From: [Haemophilus] ducreyi
GTDB taxonomy: Bacteria > Pseudomonadota > Gammaproteobacteria > Enterobacterales > Pasteurellaceae
Direction: 5' to 3'
DNA length: 64,000 nucleotides
NCBI RefSeq assembly: GCF_900109315.1
Contig: NZ_FOJC01000001.1
Location: forward strand, 62,001-126,000
How positions within the stretch are numbered: the stretch's first letter is position 1; each line of letters begins with the position of its first letter. The translations under genes were made by a program, and so were the position numbers. The notes beneath the pieces are model-generated. The model had not been told where the DNA came from. It made no database searches and was given only the letters and a program-made list of their open reading frames with translations. Of this stretch, positions 18,988 through 28,131 are shown one piece after another.

Positions 18988-19810
18988 ATGCAAACAATTT
19001 TAATTACAGGTTGTTCATCTGGCATTGGTTATGCAACGGCTAAATTATTAAAACAACAGGGTTGGCGAGTGATTGCAAGTTGCAGAAAAGCGGCAGATAT
19101 TGAGCGCTTGCAAGCTGAAGGGTTTGAATGTATTCAATTAGATGTCGTTGATTCCGCACAAATTGAGCAAGCATTTGCTTACATTAGATCAAGCGGTGGT
19201 TTGGATGCGGTATTTTGCAATGCAGGGCAAGGGCAGCCTGGTTGTGTTGAAGATATTCCGCGTAGTGCATTACGTGAATTATTTGAAACTAATGTGTTTG
19301 GTGTTTGGGAAGTGATGAATCAAGCGATTAAAATTTTTCGTGAGCAACAACACGGGCGAATTTTAGTAACTAGCAGTATTTTGGGGTTTGCGGCAATGCA
19401 CTATCGTGGCGCCTATAATGCGACTAAATTTGCGATAGAAGGGATGGCAGATACTTTACGTCTTGAATTAGCCGGTTCAAATATTTATATTAGTTTAATT
19501 GAGCCGGGGCCTATTCTGAGTGATTTTAGGGCAAATTCAGTAGATAAATTAGCAAAATTTATTGAGCTAGAGAAAACGGCGGATCTGACTTTTAACCAGA
19601 GGCAATATCGCCGTTTAGCCTCGCGCGAAAATGATAACCCTTTTGCTAAACCGCCATCAGTTGTTGCTGATGGTTTGTTTAGTTGCTCTAACTGCCACTA
19701 AGCCTAGGGCGCGTTATCAAGTCACTTTTCCAACTAAATTATTTTGGTGGTTACGCCGTATTTTACCAACCCGTTGGTTTGATTTTGTGTGCCGTAAATC
19801 AGGTGGTTAA
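18988..19810 (+). pseudogene. YbbO-like short-chain dehydrogenase, frameshifted near the 3' end
   Basis: The first 231 codons encode an SDR oxidoreductase: cofactor motif TGCSSGIG near residue 8, NAGQG near 82, active-site Ser in TSSILG, and YNATKFAIEG with the catalytic Tyr-Lys. The frame then ends early with SCSNCH and TAA (19699-19701). One base further on, starting at 19682, a second frame continues VALTATKPRARYQVTFPTKL and RRILPTRWFD to a TAA at 19808-19810. This is the expected YbbO-type C-terminus. An extra base in the TTTA at 19678-19681 explains both. The corrected length of about 273 matches E. coli YbbO (269). A sequencing error cannot be excluded. Confidence 0.8.
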
Positions 19811-20553
19811 AGCGATTTGATTTTGAGATAGCCTAGCCATTCTTTAAATGATTGCATAACACTATCCATTGCACCAGATTGTGGAATAAAGTAACTAAAA
19901 TCAAAATACACATTTGGCGTTACGCCATAACCTACACTCGCGGGCAAGACTTTGAAGCCTTGTTGTTCAAATAGTTTTTTGGCTCGTTGCATATGCCATT
20001 GATGTGTAACGAGAATGATCTTGTTAATGTTCGAATTAGCTAAAATTTCGTAAGAAAATTGAGCATTTTCTTGCGTTGTTTTAGCATTTTCTTCTAACCA
20101 CGTGGTTTCTACCGCAAAGAATTGGGCAAATTCTTTCGCCATAATGTTCGCTTCTGAGTTGCCATTAATGGCACTGCCTGTCGCTAATAAAGGTAATCCG
20201 GTTTGCTTTTGTAGATAAGCCGCATAACGCATTCGTTCAAAGGTTGTGCTGTTAGTACTGATGGGATCAAAAAGCTCTTGGCTGTCACGAATTCCACCGC
20301 CTAGTACAACAATCGCTTGGGCTGTTTGGTAATCTGCTAAGCTAAGTTGATCTGCGATTACCAAGGAATTTCCTAGTTTGGTTGCAAAATAAGGCGTACT
20401 AAACAAATACAACATAAAAATACCAAAAGTAGTGAAACAATAGCTGAGTTTTTTATAGTTAAAGTAAGCAAATAAGAGTGAAATTAGCCAAAGCATTGCA
20501 ATATTAAAAGGCGGTAAAACCAAAGCAGTAATAATTTTATTCACAAAAAACAT
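19807..20553 (-). CDS. DUF218 membrane protein, ElyC/YdcF-like
   Basis: A 248-residue inner-membrane protein. Two N-terminal membrane segments (about residues 7-30 and 36-55) are followed by a cytosolic or periplasmic DUF218 domain. That domain has the motifs AIVVLGGGIRD, RMRYAAYL, TGSAING, ENAKTTQENAQFS and KIILVTHQWHMQRAKKLFEQQGF. This is the ElyC/SanA/YdcF group, in which ElyC affects the lipid carrier for envelope polysaccharides. GAGGAATACGCT precedes the ATG. It converges on the SDR gene, overlapping by four bases. Its position just before a glycan locus may be meaningful or chance. Confidence 0.85.
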   Translation of the reverse strand: MFFVNKIITALVLPPFNIAMLWLISLLFAYFNYKKLSYCFTTFGIFMLYLFSTPYFATKLGNSLVIADQLSLADYQTAQAIVVLGGGIRDSQELFDPISTNSTTFERMRYAAYLQKQTGLPLLATGSAINGNSEANIMAKEFAQFFAVETTWLEENAKTTQENAQFSYEILANSNINKIILVTHQWHMQRAKKLFEQQGFKVLPASVGYGVTPNVYFDFSYFIPQSGAMDSVMQSFKEWLGYLKIKSL

Positions 20554-20687
20554 AGCGTATTCCTCAGAAAGTTCGCCTATTTTCTATGATTTATTGATAA
20601 AATGCACATTTTATTTGTCTGAAGCATATCGTTTTATTAGGCTTGAGCTACAGCAAGCGGTTAATTTTTGGCAATGTTGCAAAGTAT

Positions 20688-21890
20688 ATGAAAGCAGTTC
20701 AAGATAGTCTGATTTATTTGGTAGGGGAGTTGATTTCAAAATCAATTCCTTTCTTACTGTTGCCTTATCTATCGCGTAAATTAGGCGTAGAAGGCTATGG
20801 TGAGTTATCCTATTACCAAACATATTTAGTGTTATTCTTAATTTTGGTTAGTCTTAGCCAAGATGGTGCGGTCGCGCGCTATTTTTATTTTTACGGTAAG
20901 CGGTCATTAAATGTAATTGTACATACAGGCTATTTTTATACTTTAATCGTTGGTGGCATTATTTTGGCTGTTTGTTGGTTGTTACAAGCGGAAATTATTG
21001 CTTATTTGGCGGTTTCAGCTATTTTTCAATCTTTTCTTGCAGTGCAATTGAGTGTCCGGCAATGTCAGAAACAGGCGTTGCAATATATGATTATTCAATC
21101 ATTAACTAGCTTTACTTCTATTTTTCTGACCGTTGTGATGTTGGAGTTTTATCAAACGGATTTGGTCGAAAAGCGTATTTTGGCTATTTTGTTTGGTAAT
21201 TTAATGGTTTTCTGTTTGGTTTATTTCTTTTATGTGGGCAAAGTAACGAGTAATAAACGTTATTCATTGCGGCAATATCAATTAAGTTTGGTCTATATTT
21301 TAACGTTTGGTTTGCCGTTATTATTAAATCAAGCAGGCTTTTATTTAAAAGGACAATTAGACCGTATTTTTATTTTCCATAAATTTAGCCAAGCTGATCT
21401 TGGTTTATATGCAATGGGCGCGCAAATTGCTTCTGTGTTAATGATTCTATTACTGGCGTTACATAAAGCGACACAGCCTTATTTTTATGAAGGTTTAAAA
21501 AATAAAACGATTACATTAAGCAAAGTGCATCAATGGGCGTTTTGTGCATTTATTCTTTCGCCAATACCTGCTTTATTTGTGTGGATAATGCCTGAACAAT
21601 TGTTTATTTGGTTGTTGGGTGAACAGTTTTTTGGTACTAAATATTTTATTGTTTTATTTTTATTTTCTACCGCATTAACCGCGCCTTATCTGATTTTAAC
21701 CAATTATTTATTCTTTTATGGCAAAAATAAAATGATTTCTTTTGCCTCTGTGCTGTCTAGTTTAGTCTATGTGGTAAGCTTATATGTGTTAGCCAACACA
21801 GAAATTGAATATGTGCCTTATGCAAGTATTATCGCGGGCTTAGTCTTTTTGCCATTATTGTATAGTATGACTAAAAAAGTCATTGTTTAA
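20688..21890 (+). CDS. Polysaccharide flippase (Wzx / LsgA-like)
   Basis: A 400-residue multi-spanning protein of the MOP exporter superfamily. It opens [44 protein letters not shown], which is typical of O-antigen and capsule repeat-unit flippases and of LsgA in Haemophilus. The family moves undecaprenyl-linked oligosaccharide across the inner membrane. I start at the ATG at 20688 because the family begins there; the frame itself is open further upstream from a TTG at 20643. It is the first gene of a five-gene plus-strand cluster whose members nearly touch. An AAGCGGT uptake motif lies just upstream at 20653. Confidence 0.88.
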   Translation: MKAVQDSLIYLVGELISKSIPFLLLPYLSRKLGVEGYGELSYYQTYLVLFLILVSLSQDGAVARYFYFYGKRSLNVIVHTGYFYTLIVGGIILAVCWLLQAEIIAYLAVSAIFQSFLAVQLSVRQCQKQALQYMIIQSLTSFTSIFLTVVMLEFYQTDLVEKRILAILFGNLMVFCLVYFFYVGKVTSNKRYSLRQYQLSLVYILTFGLPLLLNQAGFYLKGQLDRIFIFHKFSQADLGLYAMGAQIASVLMILLLALHKATQPYFYEGLKNKTITLSKVHQWAFCAFILSPIPALFVWIMPEQLFIWLLGEQFFGTKYFIVLFLFSTALTAPYLILTNYLFFYGKNKMISFASVLSSLVYVVSLYVLANTEIEYVPYASIIAGLVFLPLLYSMTKKVIV

Positions 21891-21908
21891 GTGGATGTTG
21901 TGAATAAG

Positions 21909-22703
21909 ATGATGAAAAAATATTTAATTTCTTTGGCAAAAGATCAACTGCGTCGTGAGCAATTCTTTACTCAGGCGGATACGACTGATTTTCAGGTGTT
22001 TGATGCGGTAAATACGATGCAACAGGAATGGGATTCGCTTGCCGTAAAATACGATATCGCTCAGTTTGCACAACGTTATCAACGTTCAGTGACTAAAGGC
22101 GAAATTGGTTGTGCTTTGAGTCATTTAGGCGTTTATCAATGGATTGTGGCAGATCCGCAAATAGGCGACAATGATTATTGTCTAGTCTGTGAAGATGATG
22201 CTTTATTTAATCAAGATGTTCAGTCAAGTTTGACACAGTTATTAAGCCAAAATGTGCGTGCGGATATAGTGCTAGTCGGGCAGTCTAAAATATTCGGTTT
22301 TGATGATGCAATGCTAGAAATTGAATATCCGACTACCTTTGTGCCTCAAATGGTTGCGATTGGTAATTCGATCTATCGTTATGCTTATCCATATAAGAAT
22401 TATTATGCGGGTACGGTCGCCTATTTAATTAAAAAATCGACCGCTCGCAAGTTGGTTTCGATAACGGATTTGCCATTTTGGTTGGCGGATGATTTTATTT
22501 TATTTGAACAGCAATTTGGCTTAGATATTATGGTTGTTCGCCCGCTTATGGCGATTGAAAATCCAGCATTATGCAGTAATTTGGAAACCGCAAGAGCCTC
22601 AACACAACAAGCGTTAAGCAAAAAATTATTAAAGTATCCATTTAAAAAATGGTTAGCCATTCAACGTAATATAGGACTAAAAAATGATCAGTGCGGTAAT
22701 TAA
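21909..22703 (+). CDS. Glycosyltransferase family 25 (LPS/LOS type)
   Basis: A ~265-residue member of the GT25 family, which includes the Haemophilus and Neisseria lipooligosaccharide galactosyl- and glucosyltransferases (LpsA, Lex2B, LgtB). It starts MKKYLISLAKDQLRREQFF, continues with TKGEIGCALSHLGVYQWI, and has the acidic motif VCEDDALF near residue 93. GT25 enzymes add a sugar from a nucleotide donor to an LOS acceptor at the inner face of the inner membrane. ATG at 21909 or 21912 is likely; the GTG at 21891 would place an atypical extension. Its 3' end overlaps the next gene by 20 bases. Confidence 0.85.
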   Translation: MMKKYLISLAKDQLRREQFFTQADTTDFQVFDAVNTMQQEWDSLAVKYDIAQFAQRYQRSVTKGEIGCALSHLGVYQWIVADPQIGDNDYCLVCEDDALFNQDVQSSLTQLLSQNVRADIVLVGQSKIFGFDDAMLEIEYPTTFVPQMVAIGNSIYRYAYPYKNYYAGTVAYLIKKSTARKLVSITDLPFWLADDFILFEQQFGLDIMVVRPLMAIENPALCSNLETARASTQQALSKKLLKYPFKKWLAIQRNIGLKNDQCGN

Positions 22704-23868
22704 TTTATTTTATATTTATGATCCTTGGATTATGCACGTTATTCGTATGGCATTTATTGTCGGTGGGGTGTCGGTGCTATTCTTGGCTTATCAATGGTAT
22801 CGTCGCAAAATTACCGATATCGCTTTTCCATTAGACAGTGTATTGGTAATTTTGGCACTGATTATTTTATCGGCTATTCCATTATTCGTGCACGGTACGC
22901 AAGATATTTCAGTGTTATTAATGTATGTAAAATCATTGATTTTATTTATATTTGGTATTGCAATTTATAATGTATTTTATCGAATGAATAGCCAAGCCAA
23001 TCAAGCTAAGCTAGTAGATGATTTGAAAATAGGCGTATTGATTCAGGCGATAATGGGCGTGTTAGCATTAACCGGGATCAGTATTTTTATTGATATGGCA
23101 TTAGGCACTAACGCCAACTATTTTTTGCCACGTTTTCAAGGATCTGAACAAGAATACCGTTTATATAACATTACTTCTTCAGCGTTCTTTCAATTGAGTG
23201 CTTTTTATTTAGTCTTATTGCATTTCTTGCTCGCATATAATGCAAAACATAATAGTATTCCGACTATTTTTATTTTTCTAATGCTGTTTATTGGGTTAAT
23301 TTCAGGCAGAACATTTTTTGTCTTTTCTTTATTTAGTGTCTTATTTTACTTTAAATGGCGTTATTACAATTATGTGTTACTTTTTATTTTAGCTGTTGTG
23401 AGTTTTGCTTATTTTTTACCAGAAAATAAGTATGTCGGACACGCTTTAGAACCGGTTGTTAATTTATTCTCACAAAAAATTCAAGAATTTAGTTCTTCCA
23501 CGACTAATTTAGTCCAAAATCATTTATTTATACCTAATCTAAAACAATTAATGATTGGTGATGGGTATTATTTTACTGAAGATGGCCGTTATTATGGCGG
23601 TTCGGATTCCGGTTTTATTCGTCAAGCATTATATGGTGGTATGGGGTATATTTTACTTTGTTTTTTATTTACGGTTTATTTTGTGAAACGGGTCGCGGAT
23701 AATTGGTTTGAAGGCAGTTGGAAATTTATTATTTCTACCGTTGGACTATTAAGCATTTTAAATATTAAAGCTGATATTTATGCTTATCCGGGTATTATGT
23801 TTGTATTGTTAATGTTTTTATCTTTATTTGGGAATAAAGGTAAAATAATTACGTTATTCAACCGCTAA
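22684..23868 (+). CDS. Wzy-like O-antigen polymerase / ligase-type membrane protein
   Basis: A 394-residue protein with about ten hydrophobic segments and a longer loop around residues 255-310 (FSQKIQEFSSSTTNLVQNH and a Gly/Tyr-rich GDGYYFTEDGRYYGGSDSG). Such a layout, in a cluster with a flippase and glycosyltransferases, fits a Wzy polymerase or a WaaL-like ligase, families with little sequence conservation. The loop motif GxDSGFIRQ resembles the Wzy-type FSDSGyi pattern. It starts inside the preceding GT25 gene. The function is inferred from topology and context, not from a clear family match. Confidence 0.7.
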   Translation: MISAVINLFYIYDPWIMHVIRMAFIVGGVSVLFLAYQWYRRKITDIAFPLDSVLVILALIILSAIPLFVHGTQDISVLLMYVKSLILFIFGIAIYNVFYRMNSQANQAKLVDDLKIGVLIQAIMGVLALTGISIFIDMALGTNANYFLPRFQGSEQEYRLYNITSSAFFQLSAFYLVLLHFLLAYNAKHNSIPTIFIFLMLFIGLISGRTFFVFSLFSVLFYFKWRYYNYVLLFILAVVSFAYFLPENKYVGHALEPVVNLFSQKIQEFSSSTTNLVQNHLFIPNLKQLMIGDGYYFTEDGRYYGGSDSGFIRQALYGGMGYILLCFLFTVYFVKRVADNWFEGSWKFIISTVGLLSILNIKADIYAYPGIMFVLLMFLSLFGNKGKIITLFNR

Positions 23869-23871
23869 AAA

Positions 23872-24759
23872 ATGCCTATGTTTAGTATTATTATACCGTC
23901 CTACAATCGTCAGGCAGAAATTTCGGCATTATTACAGCATTTAGCGCGCCAAACGGTCAAAGATTTTGAGGTGATTATTGTTGATGATTGTTCAACACAC
24001 GCGGTCGTTATTCACCAAAAATATGCTTTTCCAGTCAGAGTGATTCGTAATCAAGTTAATCAAGGCGCGGCGGCTAGCCGTAATATTGGCGTTGCTAACG
24101 CTCAGTTTGAATGGCTGTTGTTTTTAGATGATGATGATCGTTTCGACGTGGCTAAATGTGCTCACTTAGCACAGGCGATTAGCCAAAATAAGCACGTGAA
24201 TTTTATTTATCATCCTGCTAAATGTATTATGGTGAATGAAGGTTTTAGTTATCTTACTAAGCCAGCCACACCGGAAAACTTAACCCTCGATAATATGTTG
24301 TTAGCAAATAAAGTGGGCGGAATGCCGATGATGACTATCAAAAAAGATTTTTTTATTCAGCTAGGTGGTTTAGCGCCTGATTTAAAATCACTTGAAGATT
24401 ATGAATTTGTCTTAAAATTAGTTACCAATCAACATTTAAAGGCCCTATTGCTTGAACAACCGATGACTATTTGCACCTTTCATACTAAGCGTGCCAGTGT
24501 TTCAACAAATATGCAAAATACGGTGGTAGCCTTGCAGGCTATTCGCCAAAAATATGTTAAGACAGCCGATCAAGCGGCTCATTTTGAGTTGAATGCGTTA
24601 TATATTTTATCTTATCCGTATATTATGAATTTATCGCGTCAGGCCGCTAAAAGCTATTTTGCTATGTTTAAGCGTAGCCATCATTTCAAACATTTACTGA
24701 TTGCAGTAATAACCTTTATTTCCCCTAAGTTGGCGATAAATATGAAAAGGTTTAGTTGA
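23872..24759 (+). CDS. Glycosyltransferase family 2
   Basis: A 295-residue GT-A fold enzyme beginning MPMFSIIIPSYNRQAEISALLQHL. It has the nucleotide-binding IIVDDCS near residue 40, NQGAAASRNIGVANA near 64, and the DxD region LFLDDDDRFD near 85. It adds a sugar from a nucleotide donor to a lipid-linked or core acceptor; the sugar cannot be read from the sequence. It starts 3 bases after the Wzy-like gene and its stop overlaps the next ATG (TGATG), so the cluster is translated as a unit. Confidence 0.88.
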   Translation: MPMFSIIIPSYNRQAEISALLQHLARQTVKDFEVIIVDDCSTHAVVIHQKYAFPVRVIRNQVNQGAAASRNIGVANAQFEWLLFLDDDDRFDVAKCAHLAQAISQNKHVNFIYHPAKCIMVNEGFSYLTKPATPENLTLDNMLLANKVGGMPMMTIKKDFFIQLGGLAPDLKSLEDYEFVLKLVTNQHLKALLLEQPMTICTFHTKRASVSTNMQNTVVALQAIRQKYVKTADQAAHFELNALYILSYPYIMNLSRQAAKSYFAMFKRSHHFKHLLIAVITFISPKLAINMKRFS

Positions 24760-25559
24760 TGAAATTTTCAGTCTTAATGTCTTTATATGTGAAAGAACAA
24801 CCGGCATTTTTAGCCGAATGTTTAGCGAGTTTAACCGCACAAAGCTATCCAGCCGATGAAATAGTGATTTTATATGACGGTAAGGTGACGGCTGAATTAG
24901 AGGCGGTTGTGCAACAATATGCCCCAATTTTACCGCTTAAACAGGTTCGTTTTGCTGAAAATCGTGGTTTAGGTAATACATTGAATGATGGACTAAAGTA
25001 TTGTTCGCACGAATGGGTATTTCGAATGGATAGCGATGATATTTGTGATGTTGATCGTTTTGCAAAACAGGTTGCTTTTATTCAACAACATCCTGATGTT
25101 GTCGTATTTGGCAGTCAAATTGCTGAATTTGGGCAAAATGTGCAGGATATTGTCGCATATCGTGCGGTACCGACCACTCACCAACAAATTGTAAAATTTA
25201 GTCGCTTCCGTTGCCCATTTAATCATATGACTGTTGCTTATCAAAAATCGAAAGTATTAGCCGTTGGCGGTTACCAAGGTTTGCAAGAAGACTATACGCT
25301 TTGGATTAAGATGATTGCAAGTGGTTTTCTGACCGCTAATCTGACGGATGTATTAGTTTATGCTCGGGTAGGCAATGGTATGGTGGGGCGTCGCAGAAAT
25401 TTTACTCAATTTAAATATGAATGGCAACTTTACCGGCTTAAAACGCAAGCTAAGTTACATAGTAGAATAGTCGGTTTGGGCATTTTTGCGTTGCGAGCAA
25501 TTCCTAGAATTTTACCGCTAGCGATATTGCAAAGGATTTATAAGCTATTACATAAATAA
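24759..25559 (+). CDS. Glycosyltransferase family 2, LsgF/AmsE-like
   Basis: A 266-residue GT2 enzyme beginning MKFSVLMSLYVKEQPAFLAECLASL, with ADEIVILYDG, NRGLGNTLNDGL, the metal-binding WVFRMDSDDICDVDRF, CPFNHMTVAYQKS and LQEDYTLWIKM. This ordered set is characteristic of the AmsE/WcaA-like beta-galactosyltransferases and, as I recall, of LsgF in the Haemophilus lsg locus. It is the last gene of the glycan cluster and is followed by a strong terminator. The ATG at 24759 overlaps the previous stop; a TTG at 24756 is not needed. Confidence 0.88.
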   Translation: MKFSVLMSLYVKEQPAFLAECLASLTAQSYPADEIVILYDGKVTAELEAVVQQYAPILPLKQVRFAENRGLGNTLNDGLKYCSHEWVFRMDSDDICDVDRFAKQVAFIQQHPDVVVFGSQIAEFGQNVQDIVAYRAVPTTHQQIVKFSRFRCPFNHMTVAYQKSKVLAVGGYQGLQEDYTLWIKMIASGFLTANLTDVLVYARVGNGMVGRRRNFTQFKYEWQLYRLKTQAKLHSRIVGLGIFALRAIPRILPLAILQRIYKLLHK

Positions 25560-25564
25560 TCGGT

Positions 25565-25593
25565 AAAAAGCGTATCAAATGATACGCTTTTTT
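25565..25593 (+). terminator. Terminator after the glycan cluster
   Basis: AAAAAGCGTATCA (25565-25577) and TGATACGCTTTTTT (25580-25593) form a 13-bp stem with a tiny loop, followed by T residues. It lies 5 bases after the last glycosyltransferase and closes the five-gene unit. Confidence 0.9.
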
Positions 25594-25861
25594 AAATATT
25601 ACCGCTTAATTGTGTATCAGCATTTTGTGCTTAAAGAGAAGCAAAATAAATAATCTAGATTGATGGTGGTGATGAATCACGGAAAGTGAAATTTATTTTA
25701 GCGGTTAATTTTGAGGACTAGTTCTCAATTTGAAAAATTTATCCAAGTATAATACAAAATTTTTACGGATTTTTTGCTGGAAAAAGGTATACTAGCCACA
25801 CTTTTCTAAGTGTTTTTAGTCGATTCGACACGTTGTCTTACTTTCATTTTCGAGGTTTTCC
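25594..25861 (+). promoter_or_regulatory. Control region before nupC with an imperfect 18-bp palindrome
   Basis: This 268-base gap holds no gene. TTGAGGACTAGTTCTCAA at 25711-25728 is a palindrome with one mismatched pair and a perfect ACTAGT centre, 134 bases before the nupC start. TATAAT at 25749 and TATACT at 25788 are possible -10 boxes, but neither has a well-spaced -35. A GAGG ribosome site precedes nupC. The regulator is unknown. Confidence 0.4.
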
Positions 25862-27130
25862 ATGAGTGCGTTAAATAGTATATTAGGTATTGTGGTACTC
25901 TTATTAATAGCTTTTGCATTATCTAATAATCGCAAAGCCATTAGTTTGCGTACAGTATTCGGTGCATTATTTTTACAAATTGGGATTGGTGCAATCATTT
26001 TATATTGGGAAACAGGTCGGCAAGCGCTATTAGCCATTGCGGAAGGCGTAAGTAAAGTTATCAGTTATGGTAATGATGGTATTAATTTCTTATTCGGTGG
26101 CTTAGTCAGCGATAAAATGTTTGAAGTTTTCGGTGGTGGCGGTTTCGTATTCGCATTAAAAGTGCTTCCGCCGATTATTTTCTTCTCCTCACTGATTTCA
26201 GTCCTCTATTATTTAGGCATCATGCAAATGGTGATTCGTATTCTTGGTGGTGCATTACAAAAACTATTGGGGACGTCAAAGCCAGAATCTATGTCTGCTG
26301 CTGCAAATATTTTCGTTGGTCAAACAGAAGCGCCTCTTTTAGTTAGACCTTATATTAAATCAATGATAAATTCAGAATTGTTTGCGGTGATGAGCGGGGG
26401 CTTAGCCTCTGTTGCAGGCGCAGTCATGATTGGCTATGCAGGTATGGGGGTACCGCTTCCTTATTTAATTGCAGCTTCATTTATGGCAGCACCTGGTGGA
26501 TTATTATTTGCTAAAATTTTACATCCACAATTAGAAACATTTAAAGATGAATTAAGTGCAGATGATATGGACGACAAACCTGCTAATGTGATTGAAGCAG
26601 CCGCTGTTGGTGCGTTTTCTGGTATGCAGTTAGCGATGAATGTGGGGGCGATGTTATTAGCATTTATTGCATTAATCGCATTATTTAATGGTTTTGTTGG
26701 TTGGATTGGTGCATTAGCCGGTTTTGAAGGATTAACATTACAAATGCTATTTGGGTATATTTCCCAACCTTTAGCTTGGTTACTTGGTGTGCCATGGGGG
26801 GGCGAAGCACAAATTGCGGGTTCATTAATTGGGCAAAAATTGATCGTAAACGAATTTGTTGCCTATGCAGATTTTGTGAATTATTTAAAACCAGAGGCAG
26901 GTGTAGCATTAAGTCCAAAAACGATCGCTATTATCACCTTCTCTCTATGTGGTTTTGCCAACTTAAGTTCGATTGCTATTTTAATAGGTGGTTTAGGTGG
27001 TATGGCGCCAAGCCGTCGTAGCGATGTAGCGAGAATGGGGATCAAAGCAGTTATGGCAGGAACCCTATCCAACTTAATGAGTGCTGCCATTGCTGGTTTA
27101 TTTATTGGTATCGGCGGTGCAGTAATGTAA
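25862..27130 (+). CDS. nupC: Concentrative nucleoside transporter, NupC family
   Basis: A 422-residue inner-membrane symporter of the CNT family that takes up nucleosides with protons or sodium. It shows the conserved GQTEAPLLVRPYI near residue 156, MSGGLASVAGAVMIGYAGMGV near 178, NEFVAYADF near 328 and LCGFANLSSIAI near 362, all hallmarks of CNT proteins. About ten membrane segments are visible. It is followed by a stem-loop and then deoC and deoD, so import and cleavage of deoxynucleosides are encoded together. Confidence 0.95.
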   Translation: MSALNSILGIVVLLLIAFALSNNRKAISLRTVFGALFLQIGIGAIILYWETGRQALLAIAEGVSKVISYGNDGINFLFGGLVSDKMFEVFGGGGFVFALKVLPPIIFFSSLISVLYYLGIMQMVIRILGGALQKLLGTSKPESMSAAANIFVGQTEAPLLVRPYIKSMINSELFAVMSGGLASVAGAVMIGYAGMGVPLPYLIAASFMAAPGGLLFAKILHPQLETFKDELSADDMDDKPANVIEAAAVGAFSGMQLAMNVGAMLLAFIALIALFNGFVGWIGALAGFEGLTLQMLFGYISQPLAWLLGVPWGGEAQIAGSLIGQKLIVNEFVAYADFVNYLKPEAGVALSPKTIAIITFSLCGFANLSSIAILIGGLGGMAPSRRSDVARMGIKAVMAGTLSNLMSAAIAGLFIGIGGAVM

Positions 27131-27152
27131 CTAGCTTTAATGATTAACGTAT

Positions 27153-27177
27153 AACACCACTGTTTATCGGTGGTGTT
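27153..27177 (+). terminator. Stem-loop after nupC
   Basis: AACACCAC (27153-27160) and GTGGTGTT (27170-27177) form an 8-bp stem. The following bases are only moderately T-rich, so it may be a weak terminator that lets some transcription reach deoC. Confidence 0.55.
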
Positions 27178-27190
27178 GTTATTTAAGACT

Positions 27191-27208
27191 AAAGCAAACG
27201 TTTGCTTT
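27191..27208 (+). promoter_or_regulatory. PurR/LacI-type operator palindrome before deoC
   Basis: AAAGCAAACGTTTGCTTT is a perfect 18-bp palindrome. Its core GCAAACGTTTGC is identical to the core of the E. coli PurR box (ACGCAAACGTTTGCGT), and the LacI family generally binds such CG-centred palindromes. It lies 71 bases before the deoC start, between nupC and deoC. The bound protein could be PurR, CytR or another LacI-family repressor. Confidence 0.75.
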
Positions 27209-27279
27209 GTGATGCTTGAATGATACAAGCAGGCAAATTTCGACAGTATTTTGCATATTTTTAATTAAAGGAGGCTCAT

Positions 27280-28056
27280 ATGAGTTTAAAAAGTTCAGCG
27301 AAAGTGGCATTATCATTAATGGATTTAACCACTCTTAATGATAACGATACCGATGAAAAAGTGATTGCACTTTGCCAACAAGGCAACACGGAATTTGGTA
27401 CCCCTGCAGCTGTTTGTGTTTATCCTCTATTTGTACCGGTAGCACGTAAAGCCTTAAAGGCGCAACAGACAGAACAGGTGAAAATTGCAACGGTAACTAA
27501 TTTCCCTCATGGTAATGATGATATTGATATTGCCGTTACTGAAACAAAAGCTGCCATTGCTTATGGTGCGGATGAAATCGATGTGGTTTTCCCTTATAAA
27601 GCATTAATGGCGGGTAATGAGCAAGTTGGTTTTGAATTAGTCAAACAATGTAAGGCAGTTTGCCAAGCCAGTGGAGTATTACTGAAAGTAATTATTGAAA
27701 CCGGTGAATTAAAAACGCCAGCCTTAATTCGCAAAGCCAGTGAGCTTGCTATTCAAGCCGGTGCAGATTTTATTAAAACCTCAACAGGTAAAGTTGCCAT
27801 TAACGCCACTTTAGAATCTGCTCGTATTATGTTAGAAACTATTCGTGATTTAAATGTAGCAGAAAAAGTCGGCTTTAAAGCCGCAGGCGGTGTAAAAACT
27901 ACAGAAGAAGCCGAGCAATATTTAGCATTAGCTAAAACGATTTTAGGTGAAGATTGGGTGAATAGTACGCATTTCCGTTTTGGTGCATCGAGTTTACTTA
28001 ATAATCTATTAGCCACATTAAACGATCAAACCGCACAAGTAGTGACAGGTTATTAA
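27280..28056 (+). CDS. deoC: Deoxyribose-phosphate aldolase
   Basis: Cleaves 2-deoxyribose 5-phosphate to glyceraldehyde 3-phosphate and acetaldehyde, the last step in deoxynucleoside use. The 258-residue protein has [18 protein letters not shown], whose Lys forms the Schiff base, and [19 protein letters not shown], whose Lys tunes it. It also has LMDLTTLND near the N-terminus as in the long enterobacterial form. AAGGAGG precedes the ATG. It belongs with deoD 75 bases downstream; deoA and deoB are not in the window. Confidence 0.97.
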   Translation: MSLKSSAKVALSLMDLTTLNDNDTDEKVIALCQQGNTEFGTPAAVCVYPLFVPVARKALKAQQTEQVKIATVTNFPHGNDDIDIAVTETKAAIAYGADEIDVVFPYKALMAGNEQVGFELVKQCKAVCQASGVLLKVIIETGELKTPALIRKASELAIQAGADFIKTSTGKVAINATLESARIMLETIRDLNVAEKVGFKAAGGVKTTEEAEQYLALAKTILGEDWVNSTHFRFGASSLLNNLLATLNDQTAQVVTGY

Positions 28057-28131
28057 ATACTGAATTAATCAGTATGCAGCAATTTGCAACAGTTTACGCG
28101 TAACAATTTATCATCTTAAGAGGAAATAAAA

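Noticed and set aside
22684-22700. CAGTGCGGT resembling the Haemophilus influenzae uptake core AAGTGCGGT
   Set aside because: It is a single near match in overlapping coding sequence, and the window otherwise shows AAGCGGT.
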